32,325 nt of DNA, taken from assembly GCA_025358315.1 (NCBI GenBank), contig JANYKA010000232.1, positions 1 to 32,325 of the forward strand, read 5' to 3'. Both the position numbers and the translations under genes were made by a program. Each line of letters begins with the position of its first letter. Within the stretch, counting starts at the first letter, position 1. The notes below the pieces were generated by a model. It did no database searches. It was not told the DNA's origin and saw only the letters and a list, made by a program, of their open reading frames with translations. Origin of the DNA: Gemmatimonadota bacterium (lineage in GTDB: Bacteria; Gemmatimonadota; Gemmatimonadetes; Gemmatimonadales; Gemmatimonadaceae). Positions 1 to 8,506 of the stretch are shown here, piece after piece.

Positions 1-25
1 GTGGGTTCGAATCCCACCCCGTCCG
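1..25 (+). tRNA. 3' end of a tRNA (partial, possibly tRNA-Ser)
   Basis: The window opens inside a tRNA. A perfect T-arm (GTGGG, loop TTCGAAT, CCCAC) is followed by seven bases, CCCGTCC, that would be the 3' strand of the acceptor stem, then a G at the discriminator position. No CCA is encoded, so the tail would be added by nucleotidyltransferase. The anticodon lies outside the window. A G discriminator and this T-arm would suit tRNA-Ser, but the isotype is a guess. Reading the bases just upstream would settle it. Confidence 0.8.
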
Positions 26-57
26 TTCGATCGTTTCGCTCTAACGAACCGTCCCAC

Positions 58-79
58 CGCCGCGTACAATATCGCGGCG
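58..79. promoter_or_regulatory. Inverted repeat enclosing a TACAAT -10-like box
   Basis: Two perfect 7-base arms, CGCCGCG (58-64) and CGCGGCG (73-79), enclose TACAATAT. TACAAT (65-70) matches a sigma-70 -10 hexamer in five of six positions and lies about 53 bases before the ATG at 123. No good -35 hexamer is visible 17 bases upstream. The palindrome could be an operator placed on the -10 box of the amidohydrolase operon, or a short structured tail after the tRNA. The promoter role is inference. Confidence 0.35.
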
Positions 80-122
80 CGTGCGCGCTGTTTGTGAGAT
101 CCCACACCGATCGGTGCGCTCC

Positions 123-1844
123 ATGATGCTTTCCCCCACGATTCCCAGGCGCACTATCCTGGGAATCGTTTTTGTTTCGATTGTTTGGCCGGGCGTTATG
201 TCGGCACAATCCGGTACGTGGGCGCTGACGAACGCCCGCATCGAGACGGTCAGCAAAGGCGTGATCGAGAAAGGCACGATCATCATTCGTGCCGGCCTAA
301 TTGTCGCGGTCGGCGCCGATGTGGTCGTTCCTGCCGATGCACGCGTCCTCGATTTATCGAAGCGCACAGTTTCGCCCGGTCTTATTGATCTGACCTCCAC
401 GGCAGGGCTACTAACCACGCCCGCAGCGAACGCAGGCGGGCGCGGCGGCGCAGCGACCCCGGCACCAACTCTGGGCGGACCGTCTTTCTCCGGCTTTGAC
501 GCGGATCGCAAGGTATCCGAAGAGCTCCATGTATCGCCTAGTGATGCGCGATCGGCCCGCGAGAGCGGCGTCACGGTGGCACTCGTCGCGCCGTCTCGCG
601 GTGCGCTGCGTGGCCTCTCGGCGCTGATCCCGATGAAAGACAGTGCGGACGGCAGTGATGCGCTCCGCTCGCCGGTTGCCGAGCATTTCGGTTTTAGCGG
701 GGGTGGCGGGGGATTCGGCGGAGGTGGTGGATACCCCGGCACGATTATGGGCGTGATCGCCTACCAGCGACAGGCGCTTTATGATGCGCGCCGTCACGGA
801 CAGATCGCCGACCGGTGGGCTGCGTCGCCCCGCGGGCTGACCCGTCCGGAAAACGATCCGAAGCTGGCGGCGCTCGTCCCCGTCGTGCGCGGGATGTTGC
901 CACTGTTCTACGATGCGAATGTCGAAAACGAAATCCGTCGGGCCGTGAAGCTCAACAAGGAATTCGACGGCGTGAAGATGACTATCGTCGGCGCCACCGA
1001 AGGCTGGCAGGCGCTCGATGCGCTCGCCGGGCACTCGGTGGTCGTCTCGCTGAATTTCCCGAATCCGACCAGCACCACGGGCTGGTCGTATCGCGATGCG
1101 ATGCGGCACGCCGAGTCGGACAGTGCCGCCGCCGACTCAGCGGCAAAAAAGCTGATTGAAGGCAACGCTGCCGCGATCAACAAAGCCGGCATCAAGTTTG
1201 CGCTCGCCTCTGGCGGCACCGGGGCCGCCGCATTTCTCGCCAACGCGCGCAAGGCCGTTGCCGCAGGGTTGCCGGCCGACGTCGCCCTCGCGGCGATGAC
1301 CATTCGTGCCGCCGAACTCGCCGGACTTGGCGAGGCATTGGGCAGCATTGAGGTTGGAAAAATCGCGAATCTTGTGGTTACCGAAGGCGGTGGGATTCTC
1401 GCCGACAGTGCCAAGGTGCGCACGGTGTTCGTTGACGGTGACCGATTTGAAGTCGCGGTCGCTCCAGCGGCGGCACCGGTGGCGAACGGCGCGCGTGGAA
1501 GACGTGGCGGCGCGGCTGCGGCAGCAGTGGAACCGGCACAGGTCGGCGGCACTTGGCACTTTGTCGTTGACTCGCCGCAAGGCGCACAAGCACTGACGAT
1601 GACCGTCGTGCAGAACGGCGCTGCGTTTTCCGGCAAGGTAAGCGGGATGCCGACCGGAGGCGATCTCGACGTGACGAACGGCGTGATTGCCGGTCGAAAT
1701 GTTACTTGGGAAGTTTCGATCAACATGAACGGTCAGTCGTTGACGATCAGCTTCAATGGTGAAGTGACCGGCACGAAAATTAGTGGCACTGCGGCGCTCG
1801 GTCAGTTTGGTAACGCGCCATTCTCTGGAGACAAAACGCCATGA
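123..1844 (+). CDS. Exported amidohydrolase-fold protein, metal ligands missing
   Basis: Imidazolonepropionase-like amidohydrolase fold, probably periplasmic. The track start at 81 would put 14 residues before the signal peptide, so ATG 123 (or 126) is preferred: MMLSPTIPRRTILGIVFVSIVW with a likely cut near VMSA|Q. The N-terminal beta-sandwich (ALTNARIETVSKG) leads to SPGLIDLTSTAG, where active relatives carry the HxH metal pair; both histidines are absent. The later Asp of the family (usually in a GSD-type motif) is also not evident: the region reads ALASGGTG. A glycine-rich insert (SGGGGGFGGGGG) lies about one third in. The last 100 residues (GGTWHFVVDSPQG onward) look like a separate beta-rich domain. 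Its stop overlaps the start of the next amidohydrolase (ATGATG). It is probably a pseudoenzyme or a partner subunit of its neighbour. The fold call is secure; a substrate cannot be named. Confidence 0.85.
   Translation: MMLSPTIPRRTILGIVFVSIVWPGVMSAQSGTWALTNARIETVSKGVIEKGTIIIRAGLIVAVGADVVVPADARVLDLSKRTVSPGLIDLTSTAGLLTTPAANAGGRGGAATPAPTLGGPSFSGFDADRKVSEELHVSPSDARSARESGVTVALVAPSRGALRGLSALIPMKDSADGSDALRSPVAEHFGFSGGGGGFGGGGGYPGTIMGVIAYQRQALYDARRHGQIADRWAASPRGLTRPENDPKLAALVPVVRGMLPLFYDANVENEIRRAVKLNKEFDGVKMTIVGATEGWQALDALAGHSVVVSLNFPNPTSTTGWSYRDAMRHAESDSAAADSAAKKLIEGNAAAINKAGIKFALASGGTGAAAFLANARKAVAAGLPADVALAAMTIRAAELAGLGEALGSIEVGKIANLVVTEGGGILADSAKVRTVFVDGDRFEVAVAPAAAPVANGARGRRGGAAAAAVEPAQVGGTWHFVVDSPQGAQALTMTVVQNGAAFSGKVSGMPTGGDLDVTNGVIAGRNVTWEVSINMNGQSLTISFNGEVTGTKISGTAALGQFGNAPFSGDKTP
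138..173 (+). terminator. Intrinsic terminator-like hairpin inside the signal-peptide codons
   Basis: ACGATTCCCAGG (138-149) and CCTGGGAATCGT (158-169) form a perfect 12-bp stem with an 8-base loop, followed directly by TTTTGTTT. This is the shape of a rho-independent terminator on the plus strand. It could end transcription of the upstream tRNA. However, it lies after the likely ATG of the next gene and within the codons of its signal peptide, so it may also act as an attenuator for the amidohydrolase operon. Confidence 0.7.
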
Positions 1845-3265
1845 TGCGCTCTCATTTCCGTTTGTCCATTGGCGCCCGATCATTGGCATTGGTCACGGTA
1901 GTTGCACTTCGTGCTGGTTCGGCGCTCGCGCAACAGAGTGCCCCAACAGCGGCGGCAGACCCGTGGAATGGAACGCCGCTGCGCATTCCCGTTCCGGCAG
2001 CCGCGAAACTTGTTGCCATCACGAATGCGACGATCCTGACCGCATCGCACGGCACCATTCAGAATGGCACGATCCTTATTCGCGACGGCAAGATTACCGC
2101 GATCGGCGCGAACATCGCGGTGCCGGCTGGCGCGCAGACCATCGACGGCACGGGCAAGTTCGTCACGCCCGGTATTATCGATGCCCACTCGCATTCTTCA
2201 CTGCAGGGAATCAATGAAGGGTCGAGCTCGGTCACATCGCAGGTGTGCATTTGCGATGCATTCCGTGAAGACGGACTGACGCTGTATCGCCAGCTCGCGG
2301 GTGGTGTGACAACCGCAAACATTTTGCACGGTTCGGCCAATACAATCGGCGGCCAGAATCTCGTGGTCAAAATGCGCTTCGGACTTCCGGTCGACAGCAT
2401 GCGTTTCGACAAAGCACCGCCGGGAATTAAGTTTGCACTGGGGGAAAATGTCCGGCAGACAAATGGCGGTGGCGGCAATGGCCGAGCGCCGAGGTATCCG
2501 CGCACGCGAATGGGTGTTGAAGAACTGTTGCGTGATTCCTTTACTCGCGCCGTGGCATATCGGGCCGAGTGGCAAGCGTTCGACAAGACCAAGGCCGCGT
2601 GGAAAAAGGGACAGTCAGAACTAATTCCGCCGCGCCGCGACGTACAACTCGATCCGCTGGTAGAAGTGCTGGAAGGGAAGCGGCTGGTGCATGCGCACTC
2701 ATATCGATCGGACGAGATTCTGATGCTGCTGCGAGTCGCCAAGGATTTTGGCTTTCGCGTGGCGTCGCTCCAGCATGTCCTTGAAGGCTACAAAGTCGCG
2801 GATGAGATCGCCGCTGCCGGAACGGGCGCCTCGACATTTGCCGACGAGTGGGCGTACAAGCTCGAGGCGTATGACGCGATTCCATTCAATGCCGCGCTGA
2901 TGGCCGAACGCGGCGTGAATGTCACGATTAACTCCGACTCCGATGAGCGGGCACGGCGCCTGTATCAGGACGCGGCGAAGGCGATGCATTACGGCGGTAC
3001 GTCGGAACAAGAAGCACTCAAGATGGTCACGCTGAATGCGGCGATGCAGCTCGGGATCGACAAGTACACGGGATCAATCGACGTCGGCAAAGACGCCGAC
3101 ATCGCAATCTTTTCAGCACATCCATTCTCGCCTGCAGCTCGCGTCGAAATGACGCTCGTCGATGGCCGCATATTCTTTGACCGCAAGACCGCTCCAACGC
3201 TCGAGGCGCTGCTGCAAGCCACGCATCGTCCGCGTGCGGCGATGGGCGACGGAGGGAGTAAATAA
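1841..3265 (+). CDS. Exported imidazolonepropionase-like amidohydrolase (catalytically complete)
   Basis: Metal-dependent hydrolase of the amidohydrolase superfamily, 474 residues. The N-terminus (MMRSHFRLSIGARSLALVTVVALRAGSALAQQ) is a clear Sec signal peptide with an ALA-type cleavage site, so it acts outside the cytoplasm. Metal-site elements are all visible: HSH in TPGIIDAHSHSS, the next histidines in LVHAHSYRSDE and ASLQHVLEG, and the aspartate in TINSDSDERARR. The C-terminal segment returns to the beta-sandwich (GSIDVGKDADIAIFSAHPF). Start ATG 1841 overlaps the previous stop. It is flanked on both sides by paralogues that lack the metal ligands, so it is probably the active member of the trio. 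Members of this family cleave cyclic amides or X-Pro dipeptides, but sequence alone does not identify the substrate. Confidence 0.9.
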   Translation: MMRSHFRLSIGARSLALVTVVALRAGSALAQQSAPTAAADPWNGTPLRIPVPAAAKLVAITNATILTASHGTIQNGTILIRDGKITAIGANIAVPAGAQTIDGTGKFVTPGIIDAHSHSSLQGINEGSSSVTSQVCICDAFREDGLTLYRQLAGGVTTANILHGSANTIGGQNLVVKMRFGLPVDSMRFDKAPPGIKFALGENVRQTNGGGGNGRAPRYPRTRMGVEELLRDSFTRAVAYRAEWQAFDKTKAAWKKGQSELIPPRRDVQLDPLVEVLEGKRLVHAHSYRSDEILMLLRVAKDFGFRVASLQHVLEGYKVADEIAAAGTGASTFADEWAYKLEAYDAIPFNAALMAERGVNVTINSDSDERARRLYQDAAKAMHYGGTSEQEALKMVTLNAAMQLGIDKYTGSIDVGKDADIAIFSAHPFSPAARVEMTLVDGRIFFDRKTAPTLEALLQATHRPRAAMGDGGSK

Positions 3266-4599
3266 TGCGAATATTTTCACATGTGCGTGGTGCCGCTGTA
3301 GTGGGTGTGGTTTTCGGTGCCATCGCAACCAGTGCACAGATGACGCCGGGTGCACCAAAGCCGTCGGTGGTATACGCCATTCGCAATGCGACGGTCGTTC
3401 CGGTCAGCGGGCCGCGCATCGTCGGGGGAACCGTCGTAATCCAAAACGGCCGCATTGCGGCCGTCGGTATGAATGTGACCGTGCCTGCGGGCGCGACGGT
3501 GATTGACGGAACCGGAATGTTCGTCTACCCGGGTTTCATTGATTCGGGGACCCATATCGGGCTCAGCGAGATTGAGTCCGTGCCAGGTGGCGAAGACGAA
3601 GTGGAAATCGGCACGTTTAATCCGCACGATGTGGCGCTGACTGCGGTGAACCCGTTGTCGGAGTTGATTCCAGTCGCGCGTTTCAACGGGATCACTACGG
3701 CTGTGACCGCGCCAAGCGGTGGGCTCGTCAGCGGCACGGCATCGTTGATTGATCTCTCCGGCTGGACGGGCGATCAGATGGCAGTTCGGCGGTCCGCTGG
3801 ATTGATCGTGAACTATCCAACGATCGGCGGTGGCCGCGGCGGCCGTGGCGGCGGCCGCGGCGGTGCCAGCGGCGCCACCGATTCCAATGAGCAAGTGCGG
3901 CAACTCACCGAATATTTCCGAAATGCGAAGGCCTACTCCGATATTAAGGCCAGGCTCGCCGCCGGCGGCGTCGGCAAACAAACCATCGATCTCTCGATGG
4001 AGGCCATGGTCCCGGCGATTCGTGGCGAGATGCCAGTCGTGTTCGATGCTAATACGGTCGGACAAATTCGCGGTGCGTTAGCGCTGGCCGACTCCTTTCA
4101 CCTCATGCCGATCATCCGAGGCGGCCGCGAGGCATATCGGCTGGCAGATACGCTCGCCGTCCGCAAAGTGCCGGTGGTGCTCGGACCGATTTACGCGGAG
4201 CCAAATTCTGACGCGCCGTATGATGAGATCTTTGCGACACCGGCGGTGCTGGTCAAAGCGGGAGTAATGATCGCCTTTCAAACGAATAGCGCCAGCGGAG
4301 TACGAGATCTGCCGTTCGAGGTCGCCCTCTGTGAAGCGTTCGGGTTGAGCGCCGACGATGCGATTCGCGCCATCACGCTAAATGCGGCGACGATTTGGGG
4401 AGTCGCCGATCGCGTCGGTAGCATCGATGCCGGCAAGATCGCCAATTTGTTCGTCTCCACCGGCGACCCGATGGATCCGCGCAGTTCGGTGAAATACCTG
4501 TTCATCCGTGGTGAGCAGGTCCCGCTGGTGGATCGCCACACCAAACTGTATGAGCAGTTCCGGGCGAGGCCGAAATCGGTGAAACCGCCAACGGAATAA
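3265..4599 (+). CDS. Exported amidohydrolase-fold protein, metal ligands mostly missing
   Basis: Third member of the tandem, 444 residues. The signal peptide is MRIFSHVRGAAVVGVVFGAIATSAQ. The family beta-sandwich (YAIRNATVVPVSGPRIVGGTVVIQNGRIAAVG) and the C-terminal return (GSIDAGKIANLFVSTGDPM) are clear. The HxH motif after strand 1 reads YPGFIDSGTHIG, keeping one histidine and in a shifted context. The late Asp motif reads AFQTNSASG. A short Gly/Arg insert (GGGRGGRGGGRGG) sits near residue 190. The start uses TAATG, sharing one base with the previous stop, so the three genes are almost certainly co-translated. It is likely non-catalytic, perhaps a structural partner of the middle protein. 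It ends the operon; a strong hairpin follows. Confidence 0.88.
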   Translation: MRIFSHVRGAAVVGVVFGAIATSAQMTPGAPKPSVVYAIRNATVVPVSGPRIVGGTVVIQNGRIAAVGMNVTVPAGATVIDGTGMFVYPGFIDSGTHIGLSEIESVPGGEDEVEIGTFNPHDVALTAVNPLSELIPVARFNGITTAVTAPSGGLVSGTASLIDLSGWTGDQMAVRRSAGLIVNYPTIGGGRGGRGGGRGGASGATDSNEQVRQLTEYFRNAKAYSDIKARLAAGGVGKQTIDLSMEAMVPAIRGEMPVVFDANTVGQIRGALALADSFHLMPIIRGGREAYRLADTLAVRKVPVVLGPIYAEPNSDAPYDEIFATPAVLVKAGVMIAFQTNSASGVRDLPFEVALCEAFGLSADDAIRAITLNAATIWGVADRVGSIDAGKIANLFVSTGDPMDPRSSVKYLFIRGEQVPLVDRHTKLYEQFRARPKSVKPPTE

Positions 4600-4632
4600 A
4601 GTTCCGGATAAAACTGAACATCAGCCATACGC

Positions 4633-4668
4633 GACGCGCCTCACACCCGAATGGATGTGAGGCGCGTC
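4633..4668. terminator. Hairpin between convergent genes
   Basis: GACGCGCCTCACA and TGTGAGGCGCGTC form a perfect 13-bp stem with a 10-base loop. It lies between the third amidohydrolase (plus) and the histidine kinase (minus), and overlaps the kinase stop codon (4641-4643). No T-run follows on either strand, so this is not a classic intrinsic terminator. It probably blocks 3' decay or assists termination for both genes. Confidence 0.45.
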
Positions 4669-7151
4669 AGCGTTTGGACTAATGCACGAATGTCATAGGG
4701 CTTGGTCATGAGGTCGTCGGCTCCGGTTTCGCGCAACGCGGTGAGTTCCGCCTCACCGACGAATCCGGTGCCGAGGATGACTGGCAACTGTGGCGCCGTG
4801 CGATGAATCCGGGCGTAGGCGTCGAGTCCGCCGAGTACGGGCATCTGCACGTCAAGCAATACCGCAGAGACACGGTCGCGATCACGTTCGACCGCCTGCA
4901 CCGCCTCCTCGCCATTTGCGGCTTCGATCACGTCGAACCCCTCATGTTCGAGCACCATCCGGAGCATTTCGCGCAAAGCGATTTCGTCATCGGCGAGCAA
5001 TATCACCGGCCGCCCAGCGCCAACTGCCGGCCGCAGAGGCTGGTGATCGTCCTTGGATTTTTCCACGAACCGCGTGGTGCGCGCGACATTCGATGCCGGC
5101 AAATACAGATCAAATCTGGCGCCGGCGCCCGGCGCCGTATCGATGAACACGGTCCCCCCGGCGCTGCGGGCGAGGCCGTAGACCATGGCCAACCCGAGGC
5201 CCGTGCCTTTGCCGCGCGCCTTCGTGGTGAAAAACGGCTCGAATGCGCGTTGCTTTACTTCGTCCGTCATTCCGGCACCGTCATCGGCGACGGAAATGAC
5301 GACGTATTTCCCAGGAGGAATGTCGCGAAGCGTAAGGGCCGTGGCCGCGTCAACGGCTTCATCGCGCGCTGTAATACGGATCGTCCCGCCTCCGGGCATG
5401 GCATCACGCGCATTGATGCACAGGTTGAGCAGTGCTTGTTCGACCTGGCCCGGGTCGCCGTCGACGGCACTGTGACTCAGAGAGGTATCCACGAAGATGC
5501 GAATACGGCGGTCGAACGCACTGGCGCACATCCGCTCCGTGTTGGCAATGGCCGCGCCAACGTCGACCGGCACTCGCACCAATGGTTCGTGGGCGCTGAC
5601 GCCCAGCAACTGTTTGGTGAGTTCGGCGGCACGGCGTCCAGCGTGTTCAATCGCATCGTGCGCCGCCGAACGTTGTTCGGCCGTCGCAGAACGGGCCACG
5701 CGGACGCCAGCGAGCACCGCTCCCATCAGATTGTTGAAATCGTGCGCGATGCCGCCAGCGAGGGAGCCGATAGCATCCATCTTCTGTGATTGCGCCAACG
5801 CTTCCCGGTCTGTGAGGTCGCGGTACGCGCAGAGCGTGAGTCGGCGGTCTCCAATACTCAGACCAGTTTCCACAACGCCCCACGTCTGCACCGTGCCGTC
5901 GGCGCGGCGCACGCGAATGGTGCCACCGGCTCGCGCCTGAGCGCGCAGCGTATCCGGTACCGGCCTGCCGACGAACGTCTCCCGGCGTTCGCCAGTGAGT
6001 GCAGCCACGGCAGCATTGGCATCCACGACTGTGCGAGTTGCCGCGTCGATCAGGAAGTACGGATCGGCGCTGTGGTCGAACAATGCCCGGTAACGCTGTT
6101 CGGAGTCGCGCAGGGACAGCACGGTCGCATTGAACGTCGCGAGAAAGAGCGCCCATTCTTCAGACGGTGGAGCGCTCTTGACCAGACTGAGTTCGCCGCG
6201 TCGATGCATCGCATCCATTTCGGACGCGATCGCACCGAGCGGCGTGATGAGCAGCCGCCGACCATACATCCAGACCACCCAGAACGCAGCCGCTCCAAAG
6301 AGCAGCCCGATAAATACCCCCATAAAGGCCAAGCGTGAAATACGGTGCAGGTCGCTGCGCGAGTCGCGTAGTTCAATAACCGCGGCGGTCGCGCCCATCG
6401 CACCCGGGAGCCGGAAGAACACGCGGATGCTGTCGTCGTTGGCAAACCGTTCGGCATGCTGTGGTGTATCCGGCAGGGATGTAGCGGGAGGATGAATCCG
6501 CACATCGAACTGCAGCCCGCGCGCGATTGCCGTGAGCGCGTCTCCACGCATCGTGCGGCCGATGATCAGGTATCCGCGCGCACCGGCATCAGCGGATTCT
6601 ATTGTTGTGGGACGCACCGCGGCGCCGCCAATCAAATAAAGATCCGACCCCTGTTTAAAAAATCCGCCGAGACTTCCGACCTGGCCGAGACTGTCGAGAA
6701 AGGCGCGCCCCAATGCCACATCCGGCCGCCGAACCTGTGGGTTCGCAGTCCACTCGAATGCGGTACTGCGATCGGCATCCAATAATGCGATGAACTGGTA
6801 ATCGTTTCGCGGCAACCCGTCGACAAAGTTGCGCTGAAAAAACCCGGTGGCGCCAGGTGCCGCCGGATGCTTGGCGAGGCGCACGGTCTCATTCCAGTAC
6901 GCGAAATCCTCGACTTGCTGCTTGGCCCGTCGCGCCAGCTGGCCGAACGCGAGTTGCGATCGTGTCAGGGCGTCGGCAAGCTCGTCGGCTTCGACGCGCA
7001 CAATGACCGCGTCCACGGCAATCTTGCCGAATACAAGTGCGGTGCCGACCACAAGGAACGCGACGAGTGCGAACCGCGTGAGCAGGGCACGCACAGAATG
7101 AGTGCGCGGGGAATCGGGTAACGTGGCGGCGAGCCTGAGGTGGGTCGGCAT
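4641..7151 (-). CDS. Hybrid sensor histidine kinase (CHASE4-PAS-HisKA-HATPase-REC)
   Basis: Membrane hybrid histidine kinase, 836 residues. A transmembrane segment (about 22-47) is followed by a periplasmic sensor resembling CHASE4 ([13 protein letters not shown], then [16 protein letters not shown]). A second membrane span (about 275-297) precedes a HAMP-like linker and a PAS domain ([17 protein letters not shown]). The phospho-acceptor histidine is in [20 protein letters not shown], of the NtrB-like HDFNN type. ATP-binding boxes follow: N-box [12 protein letters not shown]1 VADDGAGM, F-box FEPFF and G2 [11 protein letters not shown] complete receiver closes the protein: acidic LLADDE, phospho-Asp in [11 protein letters not shown], the T/K pair in LGTGF and LMTKPY. 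No response regulator or target operon lies next to it, so the output partner is elsewhere. ATG 7151 is the first start; the upstream gene is divergent. Confidence 0.93.
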   Translation of the reverse strand: MPTHLRLAATLPDSPRTHSVRALLTRFALVAFLVVGTALVFGKIAVDAVIVRVEADELADALTRSQLAFGQLARRAKQQVEDFAYWNETVRLAKHPAAPGATGFFQRNFVDGLPRNDYQFIALLDADRSTAFEWTANPQVRRPDVALGRAFLDSLGQVGSLGGFFKQGSDLYLIGGAAVRPTTIESADAGARGYLIIGRTMRGDALTAIARGLQFDVRIHPPATSLPDTPQHAERFANDDSIRVFFRLPGAMGATAAVIELRDSRSDLHRISRLAFMGVFIGLLFGAAAFWVVWMYGRRLLITPLGAIASEMDAMHRRGELSLVKSAPPSEEWALFLATFNATVLSLRDSEQRYRALFDHSADPYFLIDAATRTVVDANAAVAALTGERRETFVGRPVPDTLRAQARAGGTIRVRRADGTVQTWGVVETGLSIGDRRLTLCAYRDLTDREALAQSQKMDAIGSLAGGIAHDFNNLMGAVLAGVRVARSATAEQRSAAHDAIEHAGRRAAELTKQLLGVSAHEPLVRVPVDVGAAIANTERMCASAFDRRIRIFVDTSLSHSAVDGDPGQVEQALLNLCINARDAMPGGGTIRITARDEAVDAATALTLRDIPPGKYVVISVADDGAGMTDEVKQRAFEPFFTTKARGKGTGLGLAMVYGLARSAGGTVFIDTAPGAGARFDLYLPASNVARTTRFVEKSKDDHQPLRPAVGAGRPVILLADDEIALREMLRMVLEHEGFDVIEAANGEEAVQAVERDRDRVSAVLLDVQMPVLGGLDAYARIHRTAPQLPVILGTGFVGEAELTALRETGADDLMTKPYDIRALVQTLTRLTSIRV

Positions 7152-7273
7152 GGAATAGGACCGGCGTCGGCCATGTGTTCACATCTAGTTGGTGCCGAAT
7201 TGTCGGCCCCCGTCGCCGAGATCGCAATGGCGGTGGTCTTTCGTCGGCGGGGCCGTGCGGCGATCTTGGGCGA

Positions 7274-8506
7274 ATGGAATGGAACAAAAGAGATGCTCCA
7301 GCCCCCTCGGCCGTGCTGAAGGTCCGCGCCCTGCGCTGGTGGATTGCCCTGTACCTGCTCAGCGCCATTGGCGTTGCCTTCCAGCGCACGCTCCTATCGA
7401 CTGAAAATAATTTCCTGATTTTTCGCGCGGCGTTTGACCACCTGATCGCCGGGCGGGATCTGTACGCAGCCTATCCGGCCACGCATGCCGATTTCTTTAA
7501 ATACAGTCCGACGTTCGCGTTGCTGTTCGCGCCATTTGCGCTGCTGCCGCTCGTACCGGGCTATGTACTCTGGGCGGTCGTCTGCGCTACCGCCGTATGC
7601 AGTGGCATCGCGTTGTTGCTGCCCGCGCGTCCCGCGGCCATTGCGCTCGCGATCGCGTGGTTGGCGGTGGTCGGGGATATGCAGCGGGCGCAGAGCAACG
7701 CGCTTTGTGCCGGATTGATGCTGCTCGGATGGGCGGCGATGGAGCGCGGCCGGCAATGGCCGGCGGCGACGGCGATCATCGCCGGTGGATTTATCAAGCT
7801 GTTTCCGGTGGCCGGGCTCGCCGGCGCGATCTTTCACCGCCGAAAGGTTCGGTTTGGCATCATTGTGCTCGCCGTTATCGCGCTGGGCCTGGCGCTCCCG
7901 TTGCTCGTCGTGAGCTGGGACTCCTTAGGCGCACAGTACCTCTCCTGGCGGGCGATTGAGGCGCATGATGCTGCGCCACTCACCCGCTATGGCACGGGCG
8001 GCGCGGATCTGTACGCGGGGTTGATGGGACAATTCCGGGTCTGGTTCGGAGTGCAGTGGCCGTTCTGGCCGACTCAGCTCGCCGGACTCGCGTTGCTGTT
8101 GGCACCGCTGTTGCGCGGACCGGCGGTATGGACGACCCGCTTTCGCACGAATTTCCTCGCGTCAATTCTTGTGTTCAGCGTCCTGTTTAATCACCAGGCT
8201 GAGTCGCCTTCGTATTCGATCGCGATGATTGGCGTCGCTGTCTGGTTTGCGACGTCGGAGCGCGTCTGGTGGCGCACGGCCTTGATGGCGCTTTGTCTCG
8301 TCGTGGTAAATTTGGCCTCGACAGATCTTCTGCCGCGCGCGCTGTATCAGGCGTACTATGTGAAGTATCTGCTTAAAACCATCCCGCTCATTCCCCTCTG
8401 GATCGTGATGCAGGGAGAGCTCTTTGGGTTGATCCGCAACGGCTCAGATTCAGAGCGCGCCGAATCCGATCAGGGCGATCTCCCGGCGACGCAGGTGCTC
8501 GCGTAA
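7274..8506 (+). CDS. GT87/DUF2029-type polyprenyl-linked glycosyltransferase, membrane protein
   Basis: Multi-pass inner-membrane protein of about 410 residues resembling the GT87 (DUF2029, PimE-like) family, which uses polyprenyl-phosphate sugars to glycosylate envelope molecules. The signature is near the N-terminus: FRAAFDHLIAGRDLYAAYPATHADFFKYSPTF, with the Asp and the YSP element typical of the family. Some ten hydrophobic segments follow, with the family's GFIKLFPV stretch near the middle. The track start (7175) adds 33 non-hydrophobic residues; ATG 7274 (MEWNKRDAP) is a better fit. The last 57 bases overlap the 3' end of the convergent deacetylase gene. The neighbouring GT2 resembles polyprenyl-phosphate-sugar synthases and could supply its donor; that link is inference. 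Confidence 0.8.
   Translation: MEWNKRDAPAPSAVLKVRALRWWIALYLLSAIGVAFQRTLLSTENNFLIFRAAFDHLIAGRDLYAAYPATHADFFKYSPTFALLFAPFALLPLVPGYVLWAVVCATAVCSGIALLLPARPAAIALAIAWLAVVGDMQRAQSNALCAGLMLLGWAAMERGRQWPAATAIIAGGFIKLFPVAGLAGAIFHRRKVRFGIIVLAVIALGLALPLLVVSWDSLGAQYLSWRAIEAHDAAPLTRYGTGGADLYAGLMGQFRVWFGVQWPFWPTQLAGLALLLAPLLRGPAVWTTRFRTNFLASILVFSVLFNHQAESPSYSIAMIGVAVWFATSERVWWRTALMALCLVVVNLASTDLLPRALYQAYYVKYLLKTIPLIPLWIVMQGELFGLIRNGSDSERAESDQGDLPATQVLA

Noticed and set aside
411-1109. Minus-strand ORFs opposite the amidohydrolases (232-272 residues)
   Set aside because: Low-complexity, Arg/Ala/Pro-rich translations with no domain, opposite convincing genes; expected from GC-rich codon bias.
4803-5789. 328-residue plus-strand ORF opposite the histidine kinase
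   Set aside because: It lies wholly antisense to kinase and receiver domains with intact motifs; its translation has no family features.
7170-7215. Short palindromes ATGTGTTCACAT and GCCGA-ATTG-TCGGC in the kinase/GT87 intergenic region
   Set aside because: Five-base arms only, no clear promoter next to them; too weak to call an operator.
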